DNA from: Nocardia bhagyanarayanae
Lineage (GTDB): Bacteria > Actinomycetota > Actinomycetes > Mycobacteriales > Mycobacteriaceae
Direction of reading: 5' to 3'
Assembly: GCF_006716565.1 (NCBI RefSeq)
Contig: NZ_VFPG01000001.1
Coordinates: forward strand, 2,604,001-2,668,000
DNA: 64,000 nucleotides
Numbering within the stretch: position 1 is the stretch's first letter; every line of letters begins with the position of its first letter. Shown one piece after another: positions 1 through 9,183 of the stretch. The notes beneath the pieces were generated by a model. That model did no database searches and was not told the DNA's origin. It saw only the letters and a list, made by a program, of their open reading frames with translations. The translations under genes were made by a program, and so were the position numbers.

Positions 1-200
1 TGTTCGTGGAAGGCGGCGTTGATCTCGTCGAACATCCACTTAGGGATGAGTGGCTCGTGCGAGGGTTCGGCAGACCAGACCCACATCTGGGGCGGCTTGG
101 CGTTGTTCCGTGCGCCCCGGCTACGTCGTGAGCGTCGGTTGTAGACCTGGTATCCGGTGTACTTCCGGGTTCTTCAGCAGTTCGGCGACGCTGGATTCGA
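1..200 (-). pseudogene. Serine site-specific recombinase, remnant
   Basis: Read on the minus strand, bases 166-1 give a recombinase-domain segment containing YTGYQVYNRR, WVWSAEPSHEPLIP and WMFDEINAAFHE, typical of the middle of large serine recombinases of actinobacterial integrative elements. The preceding ELLKNP segment lies in another frame: one extra G near base 165 breaks the reading frame. No catalytic N-terminal domain is found upstream (bases 200-620). The gene would continue past the left edge. It marks a decayed mobile element bordering the window. Confidence 0.72.
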
Positions 201-619
201 TCCGCGGCCCACACGGGGACAGCGTCGCGCCTCAGAGCGTGGCTGACAAGAGCGGCGCGCCCGCTCCGGTGCTCCCTCTGCACCCGCACACCCCGACCGC
301 CTCGGTCGCGTGACGTCGGAGTCAGCCGAACGAGAGGGCTGAAGATGCTGACCGAAGTAACCGCCGTCCTGGCAATCGCGCTCGGCTCTATTGCTACCGC
401 AACAATTCTGGCTGTCGCCGTTCCTGACACGCACCGGCAGCCCATGTGCTGACGGGCTCCGAGCATTGGCCGCCGTGGCCGTTCGACGACTGTATCGGCC
501 ATCGGTAGCCGGATCCGCGCTACTGCTGCCAACGCTGACTACCGGTTGTCACAGCGTGAAGGCACGCAACGTCCCGCCCGTCAGTGAGTAGGGCGAGACG
601 TTCGTCGTGGAAGCTTACG
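201..619. other. No recognisable gene
   Basis: About 420 bases between the recombinase remnant and the small membrane protein gene. Short open frames exist on both strands, but none has family character, a ribosome-binding site or actinobacterial codon bias. It is probably decayed element DNA. Confidence 0.5.
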
Positions 620-1180
620 TCAAATCGGGCCGAAAACCCCTGCAAGGCCGAGCACGAACAGCACGGTTCCCAAGACGATCGCGATCAAATGCGGAAGCAT
701 GACATGTGTGGAAAACCATGGCTGCAACATCGAGCGACCGGACGACGGATCGTTCCATGGTTCGGGCACCGCTGGGTCAGCCTTGTTCTCGCCTCGGCGG
801 ATCCGGGGTTCCGCTGTCCACCAAGCCCAGTCGATGAGCGGCGAGGAGGCGCGACCGCCGCTTGGCATCTCGACTGCGAACAGGGTGTAAGAAATGACCT
901 CGATGTCCCGCATGCGTGGGTAGTAGTGGAGTTGGTGCACCTTGTTGACAGCTTCAAGCAGCCAGAAGGCGACGCCGCTCGCCGCCGCAACGAGAAATAG
1001 GCCGTAGTGGTTCTGCTGGAACCCAAGACCCAGGCTGGCCAGGCTTAGCGTGACGCCCCAGCCTTTGATGGTGAGCAGTCTCTGATCAAACCCGCTCACA
1101 ATGTCGATGATCTGCGCGTACTCGGCTCTGAGATCGTCGTGCAGGCGAGCGAGATCAGGAGACTCGGCAGATCCATCCAT
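620..1180 (-). CDS. Small membrane protein, SLATT-like layout
   Basis: A 186-residue protein. A charged N-terminal helix (about 1-35) is followed by two closely spaced hydrophobic segments (about 40-75). A soluble stretch containing the YYPRMRDIEV and DWAWW motifs comes next, and a third hydrophobic segment ends the protein (about 160-183). Function is unknown. The helix plus two-transmembrane start resembles SLATT-type membrane effectors that accompany nucleotide-signalling defence systems, but no partner enzyme is visible nearby. The ATG at 1180 is followed by an uninterrupted frame. The surroundings are decayed accessory DNA. Confidence 0.7.
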   Translation of the reverse strand: MDGSAESPDLARLHDDLRAEYAQIIDIVSGFDQRLLTIKGWGVTLSLASLGLGFQQNHYGLFLVAAASGVAFWLLEAVNKVHQLHYYPRMRDIEVISYTLFAVEMPSGGRASSPLIDWAWWTAEPRIRRGENKADPAVPEPWNDPSSGRSMLQPWFSTHVMLPHLIAIVLGTVLFVLGLAGVFGPI

Positions 1181-1294
1181 ATGGCGACCCCTTCCCTCGG
1201 TAACCGATCAAGCGCCAGCCCCGCCCTTGCCGGCCTCGCTCACTGCTCAGAAGGGTAGCGGCGTTCGTCTGCGTGGCGCCGCGCCGGGCTGCGC

Positions 1295-1327
1295 CACGTC
1301 CGGTGCTGCGGCGCGGCGCCGGACGTG
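1295..1327 (-). terminator. Hairpin terminator candidate
   Basis: Arms of 12 bases (CACGTCCGGTGC and GCGCCGGACGTG, one G-U pair in RNA) flank a 9-base loop. It lies about 100 bases downstream of the minus-strand gene that ends at 1431. Confidence 0.5.
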
Positions 1328-1430
1328 ACGGTAGATTCGAGCGCCGAGACTGCGGGAGAAGCAAGCCGGTTCTGGGTCGCTGCACCTTTCCCAGATGGGT
1401 GGTTTACCAATGAATGCCACTCTGCTGGCC

Positions 1431-1859
1431 TCAATTTTCGTCGCTAGCATCGAGCTCAGCCTCGACGCCCTCCTTGAGCTCCTTCACGCCCTCGCCCACG
1501 CCGATCGCGGCTAGCAGACTGCCGAGGAGCACGTCGATCCATTTGATCCAGCGCTTGAGTGGTCGCAGGGAAGGAGTGCTGCGCGCTGTTTCACGAGCGT
1601 CACTCCAACCTGCACGCTTGAACGCCAGTTCCGGACCGGAGAGGCCCGCTTCGTCGAGTCTTTGGTCGTAGTCCCTGCTTTGCACTGCAGCGATCAAACG
1701 ACCGATCTCCTCGCGCTGCTGCACTGCACGCCAAGCCGGCCAGAGACTTTCAACGAGAGTGCCCGGCATATACCGACCGCTCGAGTCGAAGATGAAGGAC
1801 AAGTCCTCAGTTATTGAATTCAGGAATTGAATTAGAAACTCACGGTCTTCGGAGTTCAT
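1431..1859 (-). CDS. Hypothetical protein
   Basis: A 142-residue protein that I do not recognise. It is acidic overall, with helical N-terminal sequence (residues 1-60) and a weakly hydrophobic segment near 108-122 (WIDVLLGSLLAAIGVG), followed by an acidic tail. The clean ATG start and codon use support a real gene. Neighbours are the small membrane protein downstream and the broken DUF397 gene upstream, all on the minus strand, but spacing is too wide for a clear operon. Confidence 0.55.
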   Translation of the reverse strand: MNSEDREFLIQFLNSITEDLSFIFDSSGRYMPGTLVESLWPAWRAVQQREEIGRLIAAVQSRDYDQRLDEAGLSGPELAFKRAGWSDARETARSTPSLRPLKRWIKWIDVLLGSLLAAIGVGEGVKELKEGVEAELDASDEN

Positions 1860-1921
1860 AGGCCGAGGATACTATGCGTCATATACGCCAGTGAGATCTT
1901 CGGCCGGGCGTCACAACTGAT

Positions 1922-2314
1922 TTACCAGGCGTAACTCAACCCCACCCTTCCTTTGTAGGCGGCAACGGCAAAGATCATTCGCCAACCGGCCAGAGGAGGC
2001 AGCGGAATCTCAGAATCATGGCGGAACCGCCACGCCGCCGTCATGCGTTTGAGATTCCGCCATGAGTTCTGAGAACCTACACGATCGCGGCGAGCGATTC
2101 GGGGCCGATTGAACTCGCCGTTGTGCACGCCGCTGAGGAACGCGTCCCACTCGTCGCGTGTGAAGGTGAGCGTGGGTCCGGATTGGTCCTTGCTGTCACG
2201 AACACCGACCATGCCTCCGGAGAGAAACGCGATCTCGACACAGTTTCCGCCGTTGTTGCTGGCGGATGCCTTGCGCCCTGAGCGCCTTCCTCAAGTCGCG
2301 CCACACGAATTCAT
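1922..2314 (-). pseudogene. DUF397 protein, frameshifted
   Basis: The frame holds NNGGNCVEIA, GVRDSKD and FTRDEWDAFLSGVHNGEFN, the conserved C-terminal half of DUF397 proteins, which pair with XRE-type regulators in Streptomyces and Nocardia. Translated from the ATG at 2314, the frame meets a TGA after seven codons (2293-2291), where an intact gene would read the conserved W(R/K)KSS region; one missing G would restore it. The frame also runs about 60 residues beyond the usual domain end at about 2108. No XRE partner is nearby. Confidence 0.6.
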
Positions 2315-3214
2315 AGGCAGCAACCACAACCCGAGCGGGGTCGCGCCACACCTCTGCTGGGTCAAGCTCGTCGAGACCGTCGATCACAGGCAGCACTAGG
2401 TTACTGTCGACGAGTGCCGGGGGATCGCCGGGTCGATCGCGCGCAGCGCGGAATAGTACTTGCCGAGCCGGAAGGCCAGCCAGTCCTGCATCCGCGGAAA
2501 GGCGGCGGTGTCCCAATTGTTCGCGGTCAACAGCACCGGAATAGGATCCTCTGGTAACCGGACATCGAGCAGCCGCGGAAGCAGTTGCACCGCCAGGGTG
2601 GTCTTGCCCGAGCCGGGTCACCAGAGTCACGAGCCGTCGACGCGATAGCGCGAGGAAACGCTCGGTCAGCCCGGCGATCTGGTGCTTGCGCTCATCAAAG
2701 CCGGGTGGGCCGGTGAAGATGTGGTGGGGGTGGTCGGCCACGTCGTGGGCGGTAAGTGTCCACGCCACCGGCATCGGATCCGGATCGGCTAGCCCCCGAA
2801 TCTTCGCTTCCTCCTCCCACTGCACCCGCACCAACTCGGCCAGACTCTCGACTGCATACTCGCGGTGCTGCACCCGACGCACCGCCGCCGAAGCTGGACG
2901 TCGGGACAGAAAAACGGCCAACGCAGACATCAGCACGGAGCAAACGCCGGTGACTGCACTTAATTCATAGGCCCGAAGCATGACGCCGCCAAGTGCGAGG
3001 ACAACGCCCGCGGCAATGACGACGACCATGACATGCTGCGTGAATCACACGGCCCTCTCCCGGCGATGGCTATCCGACCGGTTAGCTGGAAACCGCTGGA
3101 GTCACTTGCCAGCACCAAGGTCGCCCTCATCGCAGATTCACGCAGCATCAGGAGCGGAGCCGTAGTGACGGTACCCGTTAACGCTGCCACAGTTCCGAAC
3201 GACCACGTGCTCAT
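2315..3214 (-). pseudogene. NACHT-type P-loop ATPase, frameshifted and truncated
   Basis: Pieces in several frames add up to an actinobacterial NACHT ATPase: hydrophobic N-terminal segments (3214-2900), DVADHPHHIFTGPPGF and RFLALSRRRLV, a Walker A (PGSGKTTLAVQL near 2610-2580), PVLLTANNWDTAAFPRMQDW, then ALVDSNLVLPVIDGLDELDP carrying the Walker B-like acids. Frames switch at about 2620, 2612 and 2423, each explained by one missing G in a GGG run. The C-terminal sensor part is absent and the sequence runs straight into the DUF397 remnant. Such proteins act as signal-sensing or defence ATPases; this copy is dead unless the shifts are sequencing errors. Confidence 0.65.
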
Positions 3215-3735
3215 GGCGATAATCCTGTCTCAAGCACCTACCGCTGGAAGGGATGTTGCTTCGCGTCGCGGGGCGTGCCCGCAAAGTCGCTTCCTATCCG
3301 AGTCCGGCTTAAGTCAGCCGCGCAGCAAGCATCTGGGTTGACCCACCGCAAGCTCCTCGCCTATCGCGCCTCCTGTTTGAACGAGCCACCGCTGGAGGCC
3401 GATTCACCGATTCCCACGAAGATCGCAGACTTCGAATACGTGCACTTCACCGGTCGTCTCGTCATCTGCATGTCAGAGTGCTTACGGAGATTGGCAATGA
3501 CAGACCTGCGATGCCATGGGTGCTACTCGGGTCGAGGTTGCGGCCACTGAACCCGGCCCGTCGCTTGTGCGACTCGTGTCTGGATCACGAGTGGTCGGGC
3601 GCCATCGGCACGTCACGGACGATGTGCTTCTGGCTGGAGCCGTCCTGGGGGCGCCGCAGATCCGCAGGTAGGACTCCTGCGCTAATACGTTTTCTCGCGT
3701 CCGCGTTTTGCTCACTTTGCCCTCCCGGTGGCCGC
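3215..3735. other. No recognisable gene
   Basis: About 520 bases between the NACHT remnant and the next minus-strand gene. Overlapping short frames on both strands show no conserved motif or credible start. Nothing can be supported here. Confidence 0.5.
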
Positions 3736-4077
3736 TCAATCCTCGCCGTCTGCTTGCAGCTGCGAAGGAGCTTCCTTCGGTGAAACCGGCGGGGCGGAGA
3801 CCGGTGCACCCAGCCCGATGGAGTCCAGCGCATCGTGCAGGTGACCACGAAGCCGCTCCTTCGCGTCGGCGACCGCCTGGTTGTAGGCGAGCTGAGCCGC
3901 CGCACCACCGGCCGCCCCAGCCCGGTGGTATCCGCCCCACCACTCGACCATCTTGTAGCCGCCACCCGATGGGTCTACCCGTACCACCCAGTAGACCTTT
4001 CCGTGCTTTCTCACGGTCCAGTACGTGCCGTCTGCCGTGTAGTTCCGATAGCCGCTGGGTCGTGGTTTCGCTGTCAT
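3736..4077 (-). CDS. Hypothetical small protein
   Basis: A 113-residue protein read from the ATG at 4077. The open frame extends further upstream without protein character, so this start is preferred. Residues 8-45 (YRNYTADGTYWTVRKHGKVYWVVRVDPSGGGYKMVEWW) look like a compact aromatic beta-rich fold. A helical stretch follows (AAAQLAYNQAVADAKERLRGHLHDAL), then a proline-rich acidic tail. No signal peptide or membrane segment is present. I do not recognise the family. Confidence 0.5.
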   Translation of the reverse strand: MTAKPRPSGYRNYTADGTYWTVRKHGKVYWVVRVDPSGGGYKMVEWWGGYHRAGAAGGAAAQLAYNQAVADAKERLRGHLHDALDSIGLGAPVSAPPVSPKEAPSQLQADGED

Positions 4078-4389
4078 ACGAACATTTTCAAGCAATCCGG
4101 TTGCAGCGCTGGGTGATTCGAACCGCCTGTTCGATCGGCGCAGCTGAATCCAGATGCTGTTGCCATGCGGTGGTGAGGGTGTCGAAGTATGGCAGAAGTC
4201 GTGGGGCTGCCGTCGTTCGTAGCTCGGCCACATGGGTTTCTACAACTATGCGGCTTCGGAATGGGGCCGAGGGGTGCCCAAGGAAGTTTGGCCCAGGGAA
4301 TTCGGGGCGTTGAGCAGGGGTGTTTTCGCGTAACGGGGTTCGGTGGCCGCCGATGTCACAACCGGATCTCGGGGAGCGAAAGGCGGGTC
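4078..4389. other. No recognisable gene
   Basis: Upstream region of the plus-strand serine hydrolase gene. Open sequence is present but with no credible start or motif. A GGTTCGAATC-like string near 4105-4125 resembles a tRNA T-loop, but the flanking stem does not pair. Confidence 0.4.
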
Positions 4390-5709
4390 ATGCGGATTTC
4401 CCTGAAAAGTGTTGTGGCGCTGGGTATCACATTTGGAATATGGATGGTAGCCGGTGGTTTCGGTGGCACGGCCAGTGCGGAGCCGGGCGGGTTGAAATAC
4501 TGCGCGGTGAGTCAGGGGCGGCAGTTTCAGACGGCGACTCCCGAGGAGGTCGGGCTCGACTCGGTGGCGCTCGGCAGCGCGATCGCGGCGGCCGCCTCGC
4601 CGAATCGCCTGAACTTCAAGGTGTTTCGGAACAATTGCCTGATCGCCTCGGGGCCGCAGAACGGGCGGACGGGTGCGGTGCCGTGGAATCTGTGGAGTGC
4701 GACCAAGAGCGTGGTCTCGCTGGTCACGGGCATCGCCGTGGATGAAGGGCTGCTGCGGCTCGACGACCCCATCGACAACTACCTGCCGCCCGGCCTCGGC
4801 GATGCGGACCATCGGGCGATTCTCGTCCGGAATCTGCTGACCGAGTCCTCGGGCATCGATGTCGCGGTGGTGTCGGAGGGGGTGACCGGGCTGGTGGAAC
4901 TCGATCCCAACGTGGTCGCCCAGGCCTTGGCGATGCCGATCGAGTATCCGCAGGGTACGACGTGGCAGTACAGCCAGCGGGCCGTCGATCTCATCGCCTA
5001 CGTGGTGCAGCGGGCGGTCGGCGAGGATTTCCAAGCCTACGCGCAGCGTAAACTCTTCGACCCGTTGGGTATTCGGTCCAGTGACTATTACTGGGCGCGG
5101 GATCGAAGCGGAAACACCTACGGCTACGCGCATTTGGTGATGGCGCCCGACGATTTCGCGAAACTCGGTCTGCTGGTCGCCGGTCGCGGAAACTGGGGAA
5201 GTACTCGGATCGTCTCGGAGGATTACCTGGCGAAGGCTTCGGTGCCTTCACCGTCGCACGAGTGCTACGGCTTCTTGTTCGTGGTCAACGGCCCCGGCTG
5301 CGCCCCGGAATTCCCCGCTCTGCCGACCGACGCGGTGAAGATGAGCGGCATGATGCGCCAGGACAACTACATCGTCCCGAGCCTGAACTTGCTGGTCAGC
5401 TGGACCGGCTTGACCATGCCCGGCGAGGTCGGCTTCGCGTACGACGTGCTGCGCGCTGTCGCGGGCGCGTTCCGGGAACCGCCGCTGCCGGACCCCGGGC
5501 CGTTCGTCCCGCTGCCCGACGTCAGTATCACCGACCCGATGATGACCAACCCGGACGCCACTCTCGCCGCACTCGGACTGGGTCCCTACGCCTATCCGGG
5601 CTGCGACCCGATCACCTGCCTGGGCAAGCCGCTGCCGCCGCCGTTCGCCGATTGGCCCGTCGGCTGCTTCATCGTCGGCTGCTTCACCAACACGCCCGGT
5701 CGGCGTTAG
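4390..5709 (+). CDS. Secreted serine hydrolase, beta-lactamase family
   Basis: A 439-residue exported protein of the beta-lactamase/class C penicillin-binding family. The Sec signal peptide ends near TASA-EPG (residue 35). The nucleophile motif SATK (Ser about 103) and the second motif YSQ (Tyr about 194) are present. The usual third motif (HxG or KTG) is not evident, the equivalent area reading KMSGMMRQDNY. Residues 375-439 add a proline- and cysteine-rich tail (several CxxC-like pairs) outside the family core. The substrate is unknown; likely an esterase or peptidase in the cell envelope. The ATG was chosen because it begins the signal peptide; the frame is open further upstream. Confidence 0.85.
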   Translation: MRISLKSVVALGITFGIWMVAGGFGGTASAEPGGLKYCAVSQGRQFQTATPEEVGLDSVALGSAIAAAASPNRLNFKVFRNNCLIASGPQNGRTGAVPWNLWSATKSVVSLVTGIAVDEGLLRLDDPIDNYLPPGLGDADHRAILVRNLLTESSGIDVAVVSEGVTGLVELDPNVVAQALAMPIEYPQGTTWQYSQRAVDLIAYVVQRAVGEDFQAYAQRKLFDPLGIRSSDYYWARDRSGNTYGYAHLVMAPDDFAKLGLLVAGRGNWGSTRIVSEDYLAKASVPSPSHECYGFLFVVNGPGCAPEFPALPTDAVKMSGMMRQDNYIVPSLNLLVSWTGLTMPGEVGFAYDVLRAVAGAFREPPLPDPGPFVPLPDVSITDPMMTNPDATLAALGLGPYAYPGCDPITCLGKPLPPPFADWPVGCFIVGCFTNTPGRR

Positions 5710-5848
5710 GACGTCGAGCGAGCACGGACGCGGTCGCAGAAGGTGAGTCGAGGCACTCCGACCCAGGTGAGCCGGTCTCGCGTGACCACCGGCACCAGGC
5801 GACTGGGGAACACCCCCGATTGCCGCGGCGTTGCTCCCAACCGGGGCG

Positions 5849-6583
5849 ATGACGAAAGCGAGGACGACCGTGCGGGTCGAGATCTGGACCGATATCAACT
5901 GCCCGTTCTGCTACCTGGGCAAGGCGCGGTTCGAGCGGGCGCTGGCGGAGTTTCCGCAGCGTGACGAGGTCGAGGTGGTGCACCGCTCGTTCGAGCTGGA
6001 CCCGACTCTGCCTGCGGGCGAGACCGGTCCCGTCGTCGCGAAGATCGCGCGGAAGTACGGCATCAGCGAGGCGCAGGCCGCCGCTAACGAACGCGGCATC
6101 GGCGCGCAAGCCGCGGAGCTGGGCCTGCCGTATCTGACCGAGGGCCGCGACTACGGCAACTCCTTCGACATGCACCGTCTCCTGCACTTCGCGCTGGCCA
6201 AGGGCCGCCAGGACGAGCTGCTCGACGCCCTCTATCATGCCAACTTCGCCGAAGCGGCGTCCCTGTTCGGCGATGCCGAGCGGCTGGTCCGGATCGCCGT
6301 CGCGACGGGCTTCGACGAAGCCGAGGTGCGCGGCGTGCTCGACGACCCGACCGCCTACGCCGACGCCGTCCGCGCCGACGAACGTGAGGCGGCTCGGCTC
6401 GGCGCCACCGGCGTGCCGTTCTTCGTGTTCGACAACAGGTACGGAGTGTCGGGCGCGCAACCGTCGGCGGTCTTCACGCAGGCGCTGGAGCGCGCGTGGG
6501 CCGATCGCGAACCGGCGTTGCAGATCGTGGGCGACGCCGACGCGTGCGGTCCCGAGGGATGCGCGGTGCCGGATCGCCACTGA
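5849..6583 (+). CDS. DsbA family oxidoreductase, FrnE-like
   Basis: A 244-residue cytoplasmic protein of the DsbA/2-hydroxychromene isomerase thioredoxin superfamily. The N-terminal beta strand VEIWTDINCPFCYLGK carries the CPFC active site (about residues 18-21). A central helical insertion follows, then the cis-proline motif GATGVPFFVFD (about 191). The C-terminus has a further cysteine pair (ACGPEGC), which is common in FrnE-like proteins. It has no signal peptide, so it probably acts as a cytosolic disulfide oxidoreductase. Start ATG 5849 (MTKARTT) is the nearest to the first strand; a frame 18 bases upstream is also open. Confidence 0.88.
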   Translation: MTKARTTVRVEIWTDINCPFCYLGKARFERALAEFPQRDEVEVVHRSFELDPTLPAGETGPVVAKIARKYGISEAQAAANERGIGAQAAELGLPYLTEGRDYGNSFDMHRLLHFALAKGRQDELLDALYHANFAEAASLFGDAERLVRIAVATGFDEAEVRGVLDDPTAYADAVRADEREAARLGATGVPFFVFDNRYGVSGAQPSAVFTQALERAWADREPALQIVGDADACGPEGCAVPDRH

Positions 6584-6598
6584 CAGCGTCGGCCGGAC

Positions 6599-7714
6599 TC
6601 AGTCCATCCCGCCGACCGCCAGCAGGTGGAACGCCGTGCTTCCGGCGAGCCCGAAGTTGTTGTCCGACACCACGATGAGCGACCGCTGACCCCCGCGCAG
6701 CGTCGGTCCCCAGGTCATCCCCTCGGCGCATTGCGGATCGATACCGTTGGCACGGAAATCGAAGAGCAGGGTCTTGGTCATCGGCCGTGCCGTGGGCGGG
6801 GCCGCATGCGCGCCGGTCACCGAATCCGCTCCTGCCGTGGAGGTTTCGTAGATCCGAGCGGTGAAGCCCAAGCCGGGCACATTGCTGCGTTCCAGCGTCA
6901 GGTAGCGGTCCGCGGAAATCGAAAGGATCTCGGCGACACCGGTCGCGACCGGCATCCCGCCCGGCGCGACCTTGTCGACCGGATAGACGAACTCGCCGAG
7001 ATTCTCGCCTGTCGTCCGATGCACACGGACCAGGCGCGACCTGCTTTCCGCCTCGGTCGACGCGGCGGCGCCGTCCTGCACCAGCGCGTTCTCGCTGAGC
7101 GCGACGACCGAGGAACTTCCCTGCGCCAGGTCCATGCTCTCGAAACCGAGGTTGTCCCGGATACCCGCGGTCTGCCGGTCGCTTTCGAGTCTCGGTGTGA
7201 ACGCCTCGGGAACCGGAAGATCGCGGACGTATCGGCCGTCGAGATCCGCTTCGCGGACGAAACCCGCTCTGCCGACCTTGGCTTCGCCTTCGCTGGTGTA
7301 GATCATGCCCTTGTGGTTCGGCGTCCAGCGCACGGATTCGGGATCCACCGTCCGTGCCGCGTAGGGCGAGCCGTTGGTATCGGAGAGCGTGATGAGCTTC
7401 TCGAATTCCGGTGTGCCGAGCTGTCCGTCGTCGTCGATCGGCAGCCGCAGCGTGTAAGCCCGGACGGGACCGGCTTCGCCGCGATTGTCGCTGATCGCCA
7501 GATATGCCTTGCGGCCCTGCGAATAGTCGATGCCGGACAGGCCGCCGACCCGCTGTCCCGCGAATTCGAAATCATCGGGGAGGGTCGACATGCCGAGGTG
7601 CCGGACGGTGATCGGCGAGTCCTGCGCGTGTCCCATAACGCCGGGTACTCCGCACGTCGCCGCACCGCCGAGCGTTATCGCAGCCAGTACCGTGGTTATC
7701 CGCGTGACGTTCAT
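6599..7714 (-). CDS. Secreted phytase-like esterase-domain protein
   Basis: A 371-residue exported protein. Signal peptide at residues 1-30 (MNVTRITTVLAAITLGGAA...). The remainder is the esterase-like activity of phytase domain, a beta-propeller with VGGLSGIDY, YLAISDNRG, DPESVRW, GMIYTSEGE, NLGFESMDL and the C-terminal EGMTWGP and LIVVSDNNFG blades. Such proteins are predicted extracellular phosphoester hydrolases, but biochemical proof is thin. It is convergent with the DsbA-like gene (15 bases between stops). ATG 7714 begins the signal peptide. Confidence 0.85.
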   Translation of the reverse strand: MNVTRITTVLAAITLGGAATCGVPGVMGHAQDSPITVRHLGMSTLPDDFEFAGQRVGGLSGIDYSQGRKAYLAISDNRGEAGPVRAYTLRLPIDDDGQLGTPEFEKLITLSDTNGSPYAARTVDPESVRWTPNHKGMIYTSEGEAKVGRAGFVREADLDGRYVRDLPVPEAFTPRLESDRQTAGIRDNLGFESMDLAQGSSSVVALSENALVQDGAAASTEAESRSRLVRVHRTTGENLGEFVYPVDKVAPGGMPVATGVAEILSISADRYLTLERSNVPGLGFTARIYETSTAGADSVTGAHAAPPTARPMTKTLLFDFRANGIDPQCAEGMTWGPTLRGGQRSLIVVSDNNFGLAGSTAFHLLAVGGMD

Positions 7715-7959
7715 CGCCGAGGACTCCTTCATCCGCCGCGCCCGGCACCCGCCGGGACCGGAGTCCATTCACCAGCGCTCGCCTGCGACACGCCATCGAC
7801 CGTCCCACCCAGCGGACGTCGAAGCGCCCCGAGTCCGGCGCCGAGCCGCATTACTCCCGCTATGGCCCCGGCCACAGCGTGTGAGTTCGGGTGGCTACCG
7901 AGCGCGTTCGATGCACGGCGCCCAACTAGCCGTACGGGCCCCGAACCGCATCACCGTGA

Positions 7960-9183
7960 TCAGCTGTCGCGGTAGTTACGCAATACCAGCACCAAGCACC
8001 CCGCCGCCGCCACCGCGAGCCCGGCGTACATCGAGGGATAACTCCAGCCCACCGTCTGATGCAGGAACGACAACCCCGCGGGCACACCGAATCCCAGGTA
8101 ACTCACCGAGTAGAACACCGCGGTAAGCCCCGCGAGATCATCGGGCCAGGCAATGCGCTCGATCTCCTGCAACCCGGCGACGAGTCCGATCCCGTACCCC
8201 GCACCGAGAACGGCGGCGGTCGTGATGGTCGCGCCGAGGGTGAGCGAACCGGAAGCCCATGTCGCGGAGAGCATTCCGCAAGTGACCAACGAAAGTCCGA
8301 CCGCTGCGGCGCGCGTGGTGCCGGGGCGATCGATGCGCCGAGCCACCGACTGGATGGCGAACCCGCACCCCAGCGTGATGACGGTGATCAACGCCGAGAA
8401 CGCGATGGGCGCGCCACTCACATGCGGCAGCATCAAGGTCGGCATCACCGCGTAAGCCGTTGCCGCCGAGGTGAACAACCACAGCGCGGCGGGCAGGGCG
8501 ATGCGGAGGAAGCGACGGTGACCCGCGGCGGGGATCTTCAGATCGTCGATGAGCCGCTTCGAATCGAGCTGAGTCAGAACAGTTTCCGGCGAACGCGACA
8601 TCCAGGCGGCGGCGAAAACGCACAACGCGGCATTGATCAGGTAGGTGAGCGAGTCGGGCAGCGGCCCCCACTGCGCGAGCGCCCCTGCCACACCCGCGCC
8701 GACGGCGAACCCACCGGTCAAGCTCATCGCCGACCGTCGCGCACCGGTTCCCGCGGGCAGCACCGGCCCGTGCGGCGGCTGCGAAAGTTCCTTGAGCCAG
8801 CTGCTGCCCACCGCCATCGCCAGTCCCAGCGCGATGCCGCACAGCACCCGGCCCGCAGCGAGCGCGGGCACCGAGTCGGAGCCGAATGCCAGCAGCAGGG
8901 ATCCGGCGGCCGCGATCAGCGGCGCGGGCAGCATGAGGCGGCGGCGGCCGTAGCGGTCGGAAAGCGGGCCGCCGATCAGCAGCGCCGGGACGATGCCGAG
9001 GACGTAGTAGAAGAGCAGCAGGTCCACCGTCGTCAGCGGAAGGCCGTGGCTCTTGTACATGACCAGCAGCGGCGTGAACTCGTTGCCGCCCCAGGCGATG
9101 GCGAACACGGCGGCGGCGACGCCCCACCACCGTCTGGTTCCGGTGCGGGCTTCGGCGGGACGTAGGGCGGTGAGGGTCGTCAT
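7960..9183 (-). CDS. MFS transporter
   Basis: A 407-residue major facilitator with about 12 hydrophobic segments. The signature loop GGPLSDRYGRRRLMLPAPLIAA (about 72-93) lies between helices 2 and 3, and a cytosolic central loop (SRSPETVLTQLDSKRLIDDL) separates the two halves. The substrate is unknown; the drug/sugar exporter-like layout suggests efflux. It forms an operon with the upstream GntR regulator: its ATG shares one base with the regulator's TGA (TGATG), so translation is coupled. A GTG three bases earlier would give a four-base overlap. Confidence 0.9.
   Translation of the reverse strand: MTTLTALRPAEARTGTRRWWGVAAAVFAIAWGGNEFTPLLVMYKSHGLPLTTVDLLLFYYVLGIVPALLIGGPLSDRYGRRRLMLPAPLIAAAGSLLLAFGSDSVPALAAGRVLCGIALGLAMAVGSSWLKELSQPPHGPVLPAGTGARRSAMSLTGGFAVGAGVAGALAQWGPLPDSLTYLINAALCVFAAAWMSRSPETVLTQLDSKRLIDDLKIPAAGHRRFLRIALPAALWLFTSAATAYAVMPTLMLPHVSGAPIAFSALITVITLGCGFAIQSVARRIDRPGTTRAAAVGLSLVTCGMLSATWASGSLTLGATITTAAVLGAGYGIGLVAGLQEIERIAWPDDLAGLTAVFYSVSYLGFGVPAGLSFLHQTVGWSYPSMYAGLAVAAAGCLVLVLRNYRDS

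Noticed and set aside
50..313. An 87-codon plus-strand frame at the left edge
   Set aside because: It is antisense to the recombinase remnant and has no family character.
4105..4125. tRNA-like T-loop string (minus strand GGTTCGAATC)
   Set aside because: The flanking bases do not form a T-stem, and no anticodon or acceptor arms are present, so it is not a tRNA or a clear attachment site.
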